Part shown: in pieces, positions 56,418 to 64,000 of the stretch
How the letters are laid out: the number at the start of each line of letters is the position of its first letter
Position numbering within the stretch: the stretch's first letter is position 1
From: Nitrosomonas sp.
GTDB lineage: Bacteria > Pseudomonadota > Gammaproteobacteria > Burkholderiales > Nitrosomonadaceae
Assembly: GCA_024282035.1 (NCBI GenBank)
Contig: JAMWZR010000012.1
Location: forward strand, 1 to 64,000
Length of the DNA: 64,000 bases
Direction: 5' to 3'
The notes under the pieces: generated by a model
Databases searched by the model: none
What the model was told of the DNA's origin: nothing
What the model saw: only the letters and a program-made list of their open reading frames with translations
Position numbers and translations under genes: made by a program

Positions 56418-57509
56418 ATGTTCAAATCGTTTGAGCGTAATCTGAAATTGGTTTTATTGCTAAGCCAGCTCGTCTGGTTAAGCGCATGTACCAATCTTCC
56501 TTATTATGCTCAGGCTGTTAACGGACACTGGGAATTGATGCGCCGATCACAGTCGATCGATACAGTACTGGCTGATCCAGCAACGGAACCTAAGCTCAGA
56601 CACGCACTCGGCAAGGTGACTGAAATTCGGAATTTCGCCAGTCAGGAATTGAAATTGCCCGATAATTCCAGCTATACGCGGTACGCTGATTTACAGCGAC
56701 CTTATGTGGTATGGAATGTCTTCGCTGCACCTGAGCTATCACTCAAGCTCAAGGAGTGGTGTTTTCTGCAGGTGGGTTGTGTCAAGTATCGCGGTTTCTT
56801 TTCCCAGACTGATGCAGAACGATATGCGGCAGAGTTGAGACAGCAGGGATTCGATGTTCATGTTGGTGGGATTAGTGCCTACTCGACACTGGGATGGTTT
56901 AGTGATCCGGTGTTGAACACGTTCATTGATTACTCGGAAATGAATCTGGCGCGGCTGATATTTCACGAATTGGCGCATCAGGTGGTGTATGTGCAGGACG
57001 ATACGACATTCAATGAATCCTTTGCTGCGGCAGTTGAACTTGAGGGCGTGCGACGCTGGTTCGAGCGCAGGGGAACAGTATTTGAGCAGGCTACACTGCG
57101 AAACAGACAGGAGCGGGAAGCGGCTTTTGCTGCGCTTGTATTCAAGTATCGCAAGGAGCTGCAGATATTGTTTCAGTCGGAAATGGGCGAACTTGAGAAG
57201 CGGGCTGGCAAGCAGCGGATTTTAGAGGCACTACGCGAAGAATATCAGCATCTCAAAACAGATAAGCCGGATTTTGCTGTATACGATGCATGGTTTGCGC
57301 AACCGCTGAATAACGCCGTGCTGGCAACAGTATCCATCTATACGCAGTTGCTACCAGCATTTCAGGCTATCTTGCGTCAGCATGATCATGATATGGAGAG
57401 ATTCTTTTCCGCCGTCAATGAATTGAGCCAACTGAACAAGATGGAGCGTGGCTTGCGCTTGCAACAAGCAGCAGAAGCGCAGAAGCAATGGATGTCGGCG
57501 GAACGCTGA
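56418..57509 (+). CDS. Predicted aminopeptidase lipoprotein (DUF2265/Aminopep family)
   Basis: A 363-residue envelope metallopeptidase. The lipobox LSAC follows a hydrophobic stretch (Cys about 23 from the ATG at 56418). The zinc-binding motif is IFHELAHQVVYV (HExxH) with a downstream FNESFAAAVE glutamate as third ligand. A longer start at 56316 exists but places a second hydrophobic segment upstream. It precedes the DUF2130 gene by 30 bases. Confidence 0.86.
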   Translation: MFKSFERNLKLVLLLSQLVWLSACTNLPYYAQAVNGHWELMRRSQSIDTVLADPATEPKLRHALGKVTEIRNFASQELKLPDNSSYTRYADLQRPYVVWNVFAAPELSLKLKEWCFLQVGCVKYRGFFSQTDAERYAAELRQQGFDVHVGGISAYSTLGWFSDPVLNTFIDYSEMNLARLIFHELAHQVVYVQDDTTFNESFAAAVELEGVRRWFERRGTVFEQATLRNRQEREAAFAALVFKYRKELQILFQSEMGELEKRAGKQRILEALREEYQHLKTDKPDFAVYDAWFAQPLNNAVLATVSIYTQLLPAFQAILRQHDHDMERFFSAVNELSQLNKMERGLRLQQAAEAQKQWMSAER

Positions 57510-57539
57510 CGCACAATGAGTGCCTGGGGAGGGCAATGT

Positions 57540-58835
57540 ATGGATGAACCGTTGATCATATGTCCGAATTGCGCCACCAAGATCAAGTTGACCGAGTCGT
57601 TGGCTGCGCCACTGATCCAGGCCATGCGCCAGGAGTATGAATCCAAGTTGACGCAGAAAGAGCAGGAAGTGCTGCGTCGCGAGGCAGCGATCAAATTGCA
57701 ACAGCAGGCCATGGAACATGCCAAGCTGACTCTGGATCAGCAGGTGGAAGAAAAATTGGCTGCTGCTCGCACCAAAATAGCCACGGATGAAGCGAACAAA
57801 GCCAGGCAGGCCGTAGCCGCCGATCTGGAAACAAAATCGAAAGAACTTTCCGAATTGCAGCAGATTTTGCAACAACGCAATGTCAAGCTTGCCGAAGCGC
57901 AGCAAGCCCAGGCCGAGTTGCTGCGCAAGCAGCGTGAATTGGACGATGCCAAGCGTGAACTGGAACTGACGGTCGAAAAGCGCGTTCAGGAATCATTGAC
58001 TATGATTAAACAAGCAGCCAGGCAGGAAGCAGAAGATGGCCTGAAACTCAAAGTCAGTGAAAAGGAGCAGCAGATCGCTTCGATGCAACGCCAGATCGAG
58101 GAACTGAAACGCAAGGCAGAGCAGGGTTCGCAGCAATTGCAGGGGGAAACGATGGAGTTGCAACTGGAGGTGCTGCTGCGCCAAAAGTTTCCATTGGATA
58201 GTATTGAGCCTGTCGCCAAGGGTGAAAGCGGCGGAGATGTGCTGCAACGTATCATGGGTTCTTCCGGACAATCGTGCGGCAGCATACTGTGGGAATTCAA
58301 ACGTACCAAGAACTGGAGTGACGGCTGGCTGGCCAAATTACGCAACGACCAGCGATCGGCGAAAGCGGAGATAGCCATTCTGGTGTCCACGGCACTTCCC
58401 AAGGAAATAGAGACATTTGGTCAGATGGAGGGCGTCTGGGTCACCGAGGCGCGTTTGATGCTGCCACTGGCACTGGCCTTACGCCAGTCCCTGCTGGACA
58501 TTGCCAATGCCAGACAAGTGCAATCAGGTCAGGAAAACAAGATGGAGCTGGTGTATCACTATTTGACGGGGCCTCGATTCCGGCATCGTATCGAAGCCAT
58601 AGTGGAAAAATTTTCGGACATGCAAGCTGATCTGGACAAGGAGCGTAAGACTATGATCCGGCTGTGGGCCAAGCGGGAAATGCAGATTCAGGGGGTGATC
58701 GAGTCCACGGTGGGCATGTATGGTGATTTGCAGGGCATTGCCGGTCGTGCTTTGCCGGAAATCGAAAGTTTGAATCCGCTGATGATCGATGTGCAAACGG
58801 ACAAGGAAAACGATCAGGAGCAACCCGGGATCTGA
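57540..58835 (+). CDS. DUF2130 protein (coiled coil plus nuclease-like domain)
   Basis: A 431-residue protein. An N-terminal CPNC zinc-knuckle-like pair opens it (IICPNCATKIKL). A long coiled coil rich in Gln/Glu/Lys/Ala runs about 35-200. The C-terminal DUF2130 domain (about 205-350) includes ILWEFKRTKNWSDGWLAKLR, where ExK fits a PD-(D/E)xK-type nuclease core, and KAEIAILVSTALPKEIE. The ATG at 57540 has GGGGAGGG before it. Family function is unproven; a DNA- or RNA-end role is inferred by others from the fold. Confidence 0.86.
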   Translation: MDEPLIICPNCATKIKLTESLAAPLIQAMRQEYESKLTQKEQEVLRREAAIKLQQQAMEHAKLTLDQQVEEKLAAARTKIATDEANKARQAVAADLETKSKELSELQQILQQRNVKLAEAQQAQAELLRKQRELDDAKRELELTVEKRVQESLTMIKQAARQEAEDGLKLKVSEKEQQIASMQRQIEELKRKAEQGSQQLQGETMELQLEVLLRQKFPLDSIEPVAKGESGGDVLQRIMGSSGQSCGSILWEFKRTKNWSDGWLAKLRNDQRSAKAEIAILVSTALPKEIETFGQMEGVWVTEARLMLPLALALRQSLLDIANARQVQSGQENKMELVYHYLTGPRFRHRIEAIVEKFSDMQADLDKERKTMIRLWAKREMQIQGVIESTVGMYGDLQGIAGRALPEIESLNPLMIDVQTDKENDQEQPGI

Positions 58836-58884
58836 TTTCAATCATGACGGCGTGGCGATTTAATCGAACTATCGGAGGATAACC

Positions 58885-60462
58885 ATGATACATACCAATC
58901 CAGAAAGACGGCAATTTTTGCAATATGCTGCGCTAGGTGCATTGACTGCCGGCTTACCCGGACTGCTCCGGGCAGAAGGATCCAAAGGAAGCAGGGTTGC
59001 CGATCCGGGATTCAAACCCGATGTGGAAATTGCGTTGACGGCTAAAGTATCAGATGTTTCCCTGTTGCCCGGTCCGGCAACACATGTGTTCAAGTATCAC
59101 GGTAAATTGCTGAGTGGCCCCACATCGGCGCTGCGTGAGCTACCGGGTTACCTGGGGCCGATATTGAATTTCGAACAGGGACAAAAGGTGCGGGTTATTT
59201 TTGATAACCGCTTACCCGAACCCTGTATAACGCACTGGCATGGATTGCATGTGCCGCAGGTGATGGATGGACATCCAATGTATGCCATCGTTAACGGTGA
59301 ACAGTACGTCTATGAATTCGAGGTCAAGAATCCGGCAGGAACCTACTGGTACCATGCCCATACTCATGAAATGACCGCAACACAGGTTTATCAGGGTCTG
59401 GCAGGACTGATCACGGTTACGGATTCGGTAGAACGCAAACTGGGATTGCCGGAGGGAGAATTTGATATGCCGCTGGTGATTCAGGACCGGCATCTGACTT
59501 CGGGTAATCAGTTGCGCTATGTGCTGAACCGGCATCAGCAGATGACCGGTTTCCTGGGCGACATTTTCATGATCAATGGACAACAGCAGAGTACCATTCC
59601 GGTCAAGACGAGAGCGTACCGGTTACGTATCCTGAACGGGTCGAATTCCAGGATTTACAAATTGGCTTGGCAGGATGGTTCGCCAATGATTACTCTGGCT
59701 AGCGATGGTGGATTTCTGGAAAAGCCGCAGTCATTGCCTTACATCATGCTGGCACCCGCTGAACGCATTGAAATCTGGGTCGATTTTAGCGGCCGCAAGC
59801 CAGGTTCCGAACTTGTGCTGCAAAGTCTTGGTCATCAGGCCGCAGCACATATGGGTGGAGGAATGGGCAGAATGGGCGGAGGTATGGGGCAGCAAGAAGT
59901 GATATCGCTTGTGAAGTTCCAGATTGCGGAACACGTGAGCGATTCTCCGGTACTGCCAAGTAGCTTGATTCCCATGCAACGATTCACAGACAAGGATTTT
60001 ACCCAGCCGGAACGGACAGTTCCCCTTGCAATTGGCATGCGACATATGGCATTTCAGTTGAATGGCCGGACATTCGACATGCAGGATTACATGGAGATCG
60101 AAAAGATACCGCTCAACAGTGTGCAGCGGATCAGGATTTCCCATACCAGCGACATGATGGGCGGCAGGAGGCGAGGAGGGCGTGGCGGTATGGGTATGAT
60201 GATGTCGATGCCACATCCTATTCATCTCCATGGCCAGCAGTTCCAGATTCTGTCGCGCAGACAAAGCCAATCCAGTGCTGCGTACGACACGGTGAAAGAA
60301 GGATTTGTCGATAGCGGATGGAAAGATACGGTTTTGGTCATGCCAGGTGAGGAAATCGAGATCGCCAAGCCGTTCAGGGATTACACCGGACTGTTTTTGT
60401 ACCATTGCCATAATTTGGAACATGAGGACATGGGGATGATGCGCAATTTTTATGTCGGCTGA
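58885..60462 (+). CDS. Tat-exported multicopper oxidase (CueO/CopA type)
   Basis: A 525-residue periplasmic copper oxidase. The Tat signal carries ERRQFLQ near residue 9 and is cleaved near LLRAEG. Copper ligands: THWHG, WYHAHTHE, HPIHLHGQQF and the type 1/trinuclear HCHNLEHEDMGMM. Two glycine/methionine-rich inserts (AHMGGGMGRMGGGMGQQ and MMGGRRRGGRGGMGMMMSM) look like the Cu(I)-binding loops that give cuprous oxidase activity. This fits copper detoxification in the periplasm. The gene stands alone, about 50 bases after the DUF2130 gene. Confidence 0.91.
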   Translation: MIHTNPERRQFLQYAALGALTAGLPGLLRAEGSKGSRVADPGFKPDVEIALTAKVSDVSLLPGPATHVFKYHGKLLSGPTSALRELPGYLGPILNFEQGQKVRVIFDNRLPEPCITHWHGLHVPQVMDGHPMYAIVNGEQYVYEFEVKNPAGTYWYHAHTHEMTATQVYQGLAGLITVTDSVERKLGLPEGEFDMPLVIQDRHLTSGNQLRYVLNRHQQMTGFLGDIFMINGQQQSTIPVKTRAYRLRILNGSNSRIYKLAWQDGSPMITLASDGGFLEKPQSLPYIMLAPAERIEIWVDFSGRKPGSELVLQSLGHQAAAHMGGGMGRMGGGMGQQEVISLVKFQIAEHVSDSPVLPSSLIPMQRFTDKDFTQPERTVPLAIGMRHMAFQLNGRTFDMQDYMEIEKIPLNSVQRIRISHTSDMMGGRRRGGRGGMGMMMSMPHPIHLHGQQFQILSRRQSQSSAAYDTVKEGFVDSGWKDTVLVMPGEEIEIAKPFRDYTGLFLYHCHNLEHEDMGMMRNFYVG

Positions 60463-60529
60463 GCGGAAGTTGCGTGTCGGCAAGGCTCGGAGGCGTGTCT
60501 TGTAGGATGCAGTGAGGGACCGGAGCATA

Positions 60530-60904
60530 ATGACAAAGAAAGTAGAAATAAAATGGCTGAAGGAGCCTGAAGATCATAACTATCCAGCGGCTCTATCCTA
60601 TCTGTCACTGATTTATGAGGAAAAACTGGCTGCTGAATACGTGGCGCGTTTGCACAAGGCTGATATCTCCGAATTCAAATCCAAGGATATTTTTAGAGCA
60701 TCTAGTTTGTCATTGCTGGGCATCAGCAATACCCATGTCAAATCGAACCAGCAAAAAATCGAGGCAGGAGAAAAATTGTCTCCCATTCTTCTGGTTCGGG
60801 ATTCTGTCAATGGCAAGGTCATCGTGGCAGATGGCTATCACCGGCTTTGCGCAGTGTACACCTACGATGAAGATGCAATCATCTCGTGCAAAATTGTTTC
60901 GTAA
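60530..60904 (+). CDS. ParB-like domain protein
   Basis: A 124-residue cytosolic protein whose last half is a ParB/sulfiredoxin-fold segment: LSPILLVRDSVNGKVIVADG, then YHRLCAVYTYDEDA. The DGYHRL element is where ParB proteins bind nucleotide. No HTH follows, so it is not a partition protein. The ATG at 60530 has CGGAGC upstream. A TTG-started membrane-protein gene follows after 17 bases. Confidence 0.68.
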   Translation: MTKKVEIKWLKEPEDHNYPAALSYLSLIYEEKLAAEYVARLHKADISEFKSKDIFRASSLSLLGISNTHVKSNQQKIEAGEKLSPILLVRDSVNGKVIVADGYHRLCAVYTYDEDAIISCKIVS

Positions 60905-60921
60905 ATTAATGGAGAGGATGT

Positions 60922-61257
60922 TTGATCGAAGATATCGATAAGGTGGACACCACTGTCGTGATGGATGAGATCCAGTTGATACTGGCTGAGAAACGCACCT
61001 CGTTGTCAGTGATGCGGACAGGCATTGCCATTCTGGCGTTGCCATTGTCCGTCATGAGTGTGCTGGTGGCTACTTCAAGATTGTATGACGCATTGAGTGT
61101 GCTGCATTTCCTTATTCCACTGGTGATACTCAGTCTGGGGTTGGTGGTGTTGAGTGTCTATCTGATCGTACGCTCGATCATGCGCATTCATTTCTATGAC
61201 AATCTGTTATACAAGATCAAGCTCAAGAAAAGCGATCTGGCCGAGTTGATCGAATAA
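60922..61257 (+). CDS. Small membrane protein, DUF202-like
   Basis: A 111-residue protein with two hydrophobic helices (about 33-50 and 57-78) and charged ends. The LAEKRTSLSVMRTGIAILAL stretch resembles DUF202-type small membrane proteins. The start is a TTG at 60922 preceded by GGAGAGGATG. Paired with the ParB-like gene, probably one transcript. No function known. Confidence 0.65.
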   Translation: MIEDIDKVDTTVVMDEIQLILAEKRTSLSVMRTGIAILALPLSVMSVLVATSRLYDALSVLHFLIPLVILSLGLVVLSVYLIVRSIMRIHFYDNLLYKIKLKKSDLAELIE

Positions 61258-61338
61258 AGCGGGGTATCGTGGGTGATTCCGAGGAGTGACAATTTCGGTT
61301 AGTCCGTCTGGAAATTACCAGGTGGTTTCCCGAAAACT

Positions 61339-61371
61339 TTCGGATCAATGATGGCGCATCATTGATCCGAA
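61339..61371. terminator. Strong hairpin between convergent genes
   Basis: TTCGGATCAATGAT (61339-61352), loop GGCGC, exact complement (61358-61371). It lies between the membrane-protein gene stop and the secreted-protein gene stop, with an A-rich run before it and GGGTTTTAC after. Likely bidirectional. Confidence 0.75.
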
Positions 61372-61418
61372 TATGGGTTTTACTCAATTAGACTGCAAAG
61401 TAACAGAAAAAACGTTGG

Positions 61419-62282
61419 CTAGATTTGTTTGAAAGTGCCATCAGCTTGCCTGATCCATGCTTCACCAGTGTAGGCATCAAAAACCGATGATGCATCTGTC
61501 GCAAAACAGTCCGTTACGATCTGATTGCTATAGGCGCTATCTGTAGAATATTGAACCGGAGGGGTGATCTGAACGCCTGGCATGCTGCCAGCCATTCCGG
61601 CGATGACATTGGTGATGTCGAGGCAGATCGACGCTTGAACCATCAGATTGGTAATTTCCTGGGGTGCATTCTTGGTGCAATTCTTTACATTGGCTGCCGC
61701 ATTGATAAGGTCCAAGACCATAGTCGGGAATCCAGGTACGGTTATTCCATTCAAGCTGGAAGATGTAACTTTATTGGTACTGAGTAATGAAATGCCGGAA
61801 GGAGCACTTTGTCTGTTTGGAGTACACAAATTGGTGTTACTCACGTCGGACATGACGATACACCCGTTGGTTGTGACCGTGACGATATTGCCACTTTGTT
61901 TGTAGTTGACTCCGGCAGGAACCTTGGTTGAATCGCATGCTGCAATGCCGGTGTTACCGCCCGTGCTGTCAATGACGCTGATCAGGCGAGGCAGTGTGTC
62001 GATGATGGTTGGTGAGTTGCCCCAAGGTCCACCCATGACATAAATATTGTTGTCGCCCTTATTGACCCCGGCATACACTCCTGATTCGGGATAGTGCCGG
62101 AATAGCCAGGGCTCTATATTTTGTGTTGCCTGTCGGCTTGGAAAAAACTGGGGGTAGGTATTTTCTGCCCAGTTCAGCAATTTCTCGGTATCGGTAGCGG
62201 TATCCGCTGCAACCCACTGAACGTGACTAAGCAAAATCAAAGAAAAAAAGGCGGTGGCTAATTGGCTGATGCGCTGCTTCAT
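61419..62282 (-). CDS. Secreted protein with an N-terminal NWAE...FP surface domain
   Basis: A 287-residue exported protein. A signal peptide from the ATG at 62282 (MKQRISQLATAFFSLILLSH, ending VAA) is followed by a segment LLNWAENTYPQFFP, then YPESGVYAGVNKGDNNIYVM. This pattern recurs in secreted proteins of betaproteobacteria. The rest has four to six cysteines likely paired in disulfides. No enzymatic motif visible. It is downstream of the PEP-CTERM gene on the same strand with 160 bases between. Confidence 0.68.
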   Translation of the reverse strand: MKQRISQLATAFFSLILLSHVQWVAADTATDTEKLLNWAENTYPQFFPSRQATQNIEPWLFRHYPESGVYAGVNKGDNNIYVMGGPWGNSPTIIDTLPRLISVIDSTGGNTGIAACDSTKVPAGVNYKQSGNIVTVTTNGCIVMSDVSNTNLCTPNRQSAPSGISLLSTNKVTSSSLNGITVPGFPTMVLDLINAAANVKNCTKNAPQEITNLMVQASICLDITNVIAGMAGSMPGVQITPPVQYSTDSAYSNQIVTDCFATDASSVFDAYTGEAWIRQADGTFKQI

Positions 62283-62444
62283 ACGAGAGGTCTCCATGAT
62301 TAGAATCAAATTAACTGCATTCTAATTACGGTCGAATTGACAGAATCTGAATGCAATTTTTGATTCTTACGGTAGCACGGTAGTCTCGGGAAGCAGCGGT
62401 TGAAATGAGAGGCTAAAAATGCCTATTTCTTCAAATTGCGAGAA

Positions 62445-63041
62445 TTATCCATGAAAACGGCCCTTCAAGTTTGATTGTTCGTGAGACTGTTTCCGGAGTA
62501 CGGAAAAGTAGATTAAGGCGAAACCAATCAACAACATCATATAGGTTTGCGGTTCAGGTACGGCAGTAATCATGAGCGATGACATTTGTGCATAACCTCG
62601 ATCTCCAGTCCATTCCAGTGATGCGATAGGACCAGAGAAGGATTGAGTGCCAAATACATCGCCCGCGGCCCCATCGATAAATACGTTACCCAATGAATTA
62701 TGTGCTGCATCAAAAGCCTCAAAAGTGGCTTGATGTCCACTGATGACCCAGTAATCAAAGGTGAGACTGGAAGGTGCACTTGCAAAGCTGATCGTGGCGG
62801 GACCATCGGCAGTTATCGATAATCCCATGGAATCAAAGGTATCGCGAAAATCATTGTACCAATACGTATTACTGATGCTCAAACCCAATGTTTCCCACTC
62901 ATTACCATTGATGAAATTTCCATTCGTGCAATCCGGGCACTCGGTCTGATCGAAATTTAGAGTCGTTTCCGCAGCTTGAGCTATGCAAGTCATTAAAAGA
63001 AGAATCGTCGTGATTAAGTGAATATAGGTTTTATATTTCAT
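62445..63041 (-). CDS. PEP-CTERM sorting-domain protein
   Basis: A 198-residue secreted protein. A signal peptide (about 1-23) precedes a beta-rich body and a C-terminal VPEPQTYMMLLIGFALIYFS segment with a basic tail, the PEP-CTERM signal recognised by exosortase in bacteria making exopolysaccharide. A CPDC pair lies early in the mature part. Such proteins are surface or matrix components of unknown ligand. Confidence 0.85.
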   Translation of the reverse strand: MKYKTYIHLITTILLLMTCIAQAAETTLNFDQTECPDCTNGNFINGNEWETLGLSISNTYWYNDFRDTFDSMGLSITADGPATISFASAPSSLTFDYWVISGHQATFEAFDAAHNSLGNVFIDGAAGDVFGTQSFSGPIASLEWTGDRGYAQMSSLMITAVPEPQTYMMLLIGFALIYFSVLRKQSHEQSNLKGRFHG

Positions 63042-63252
63042 TTGTCTTGTTTATTTAGATTGGAAGCTATATTGAAGAAAGGACCAAGCTTCGATCATAT
63101 TTTTGTCAGACCCTGAAATCAATGCGACAAAATGTCGCGCATCCTGCCGTTGTAACAAAGTAAACGCATAAATACTGATACTTGGGTCTCAATATTTATT
63201 CGCGCTATGGCGTGATAAGCTAAAAATAGGTGACAGGAAGGGAGATAGTGGT

Positions 63253-63741
63253 TTGAAAAAAATCATATTGGTTTTGTTTGTATCATTGATCGTGTATGCC
63301 ATTTTTTTTACGGAAAAAGCGCGCTTGGATAGAGAAGTGAATCGCTTGTGTGCTATGGATGGCGGAATCAGGGTGTATGAGACGATAACTTTGCCAGCGG
63401 ATAAATTTGATACGAGTGGCAGAATCAATTTTTATTATCCAACCCAAATGGAAAATGCGTTGGGGCCGGAATATATCTTTAGATGGAACATTCGCGATTA
63501 TAAAAAGAGGGATCCTGGAAGTCTGGGGCCTCAGGAATCATCTATGAGTAGGGATCATTTTATGATCATTCGAAAATCGGATATGCAGTTACTGGGTGAG
63601 TTTGTTTTGTATAGCCGTGTTGGTGGGGATTTACCTGGTCCATGGGTATCGTCATCGTATCGATGTCCGGGATTAGATGCCAATGAAAATGTTCTTCTGA
63701 AAAAAATTTTTACCAAATCAATAGGGAGAATTGATAAATGA
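63253..63741 (+). CDS. Hypothetical membrane-anchored protein
   Basis: A 162-residue protein starting at TTG 63253, after GGGAGATAG. One N-terminal hydrophobic segment (about 3-19, ILVLFVSLIVYAIFF) would anchor it or act as a signal. The body is hydrophilic, with RCPGLDANENVLLKKIF near the end. No known family recognised. Confidence 0.6.
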   Translation: MKKIILVLFVSLIVYAIFFTEKARLDREVNRLCAMDGGIRVYETITLPADKFDTSGRINFYYPTQMENALGPEYIFRWNIRDYKKRDPGSLGPQESSMSRDHFMIIRKSDMQLLGEFVLYSRVGGDLPGPWVSSSYRCPGLDANENVLLKKIFTKSIGRIDK

Positions 63742-64000
63742 AGAATATTAATGAATATGTATTATAAGTTGGACTATCCCAAGCTGCATATGGAATATTC
63801 CGGGATAGTGATATTGCAATCAATGAACTAACCAGAGCTGGATCTGGGATGCCCTCTTCCTAGGCGACTAAATTTGTTGAAACCTGGAAAGTTGCGGCTC
63901 ACAAGAGCGATCCGGTAACCGGAGTTTCAGCGACTGTTGTGGAGAAATGTACTGCAAGGGTTAGTGGAATTAACAGTGTCAAAGAAAAGTACCAAAGAAT
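63742..64000 (+). other. Window end with an open but unanchored frame
   Basis: After the previous gene there is no start-anchored reading frame. From 63864 to the edge one frame stays open for 45 codons (ACTKFVETWKVAAHKSDPV-like content, then VEKCTARVSG), preceded by a TAG. It may be a decayed gene or chance. Confidence 0.2.

Overview
The window reads as a chromosomal stretch of a Gram-negative bacterium, most likely a betaproteobacterial ammonia oxidiser of the Nitrosomonas type. That placement is inference: no ammonia oxidation gene lies in the window. It rests on gene content (hypX-type hydrogenase maturation, several copper oxidases, metal RND pumps, PEP-CTERM and DUF3579 proteins) and on the general look of the proteins. 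No rRNA, tRNA or CRISPR array was found.

Layout. 1-3.4 kb: end of a chemotaxis cluster (cheA 3' end, cheR, cheD, cheB), then an NlpC/P60 lipoprotein and a PepSY-like secreted protein in AT-rich DNA. 5.0-6.2 kb: a decayed IS3-family element. 6.7-9.8 kb: an ABC exporter and a TraB-family protein. 10.5-14.6 kb: hypCDEX, [NiFe]-hydrogenase maturation genes including the oxygen-linked CO-supplying HypX, with no hydrogenase structural gene nearby. 14.7-15.9 kb: L,D-transpeptidase and an Lpp-like lipoprotein. 16.2-23.6 kb: a signalling run of TonB receptor, YfiR-like protein, hybrid histidine kinase and HDOD-REC-GGDEF protein. 23.7-25.6 kb: a bufferin-type RiPP cluster, with a precursor carrying six EGKC(G/S) motifs, an MNIO (DUF692) enzyme and a DUF2063 partner, next to a two-domain multicopper oxidase. 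26.8-28.5 kb: DUF2325, bacterioferritin and hemP with a Fur box. 28.5 kb: an unusual J-like/zinc ribbon/PilZ fusion.

29.5-38.9 kb looks like a sulfide/persulfide response region: an ETHE1-like metallo-hydrolase, a DUF2892 membrane protein, a TolC-MFP-RND pump, an ArsR regulator with the two-cysteine spacing of SqrR/BigR sensors, a TauE/SafE exporter and a periplasmic DUF442 (Blh-like) protein. 39-47.7 kb: P-type ATPase, glycosyltransferase, a Nudix hydrolase between two small acidic paralogues, a 7TM diguanylate cyclase and a Na+/H+ antiporter. 47.7-53.4 kb: a CzcCBA/Cus-type heavy-metal efflux operon. 53.6-64 kb: a RoxA/CCP-like di-haem cytochrome, DUF3579, a lipoprotein aminopeptidase, DUF2130, a Tat-exported CueO-like copper oxidase, a ParB-like/membrane gene pair, two secreted proteins (one PEP-CTERM) and an unrecognised anchored protein.

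Together the window is rich in envelope metal handling (two copper oxidases, bufferin, HME pump, bacterioferritin, haem uptake), in c-di-GMP signalling (two GGDEF proteins with I-sites, one PilZ protein) and in sulfur stress defence. The strongest leads are the bufferin locus beside a copper oxidase, the persulfide-sensor region that encloses an RND pump, and the TonB-YfiR-kinase-GGDEF run.
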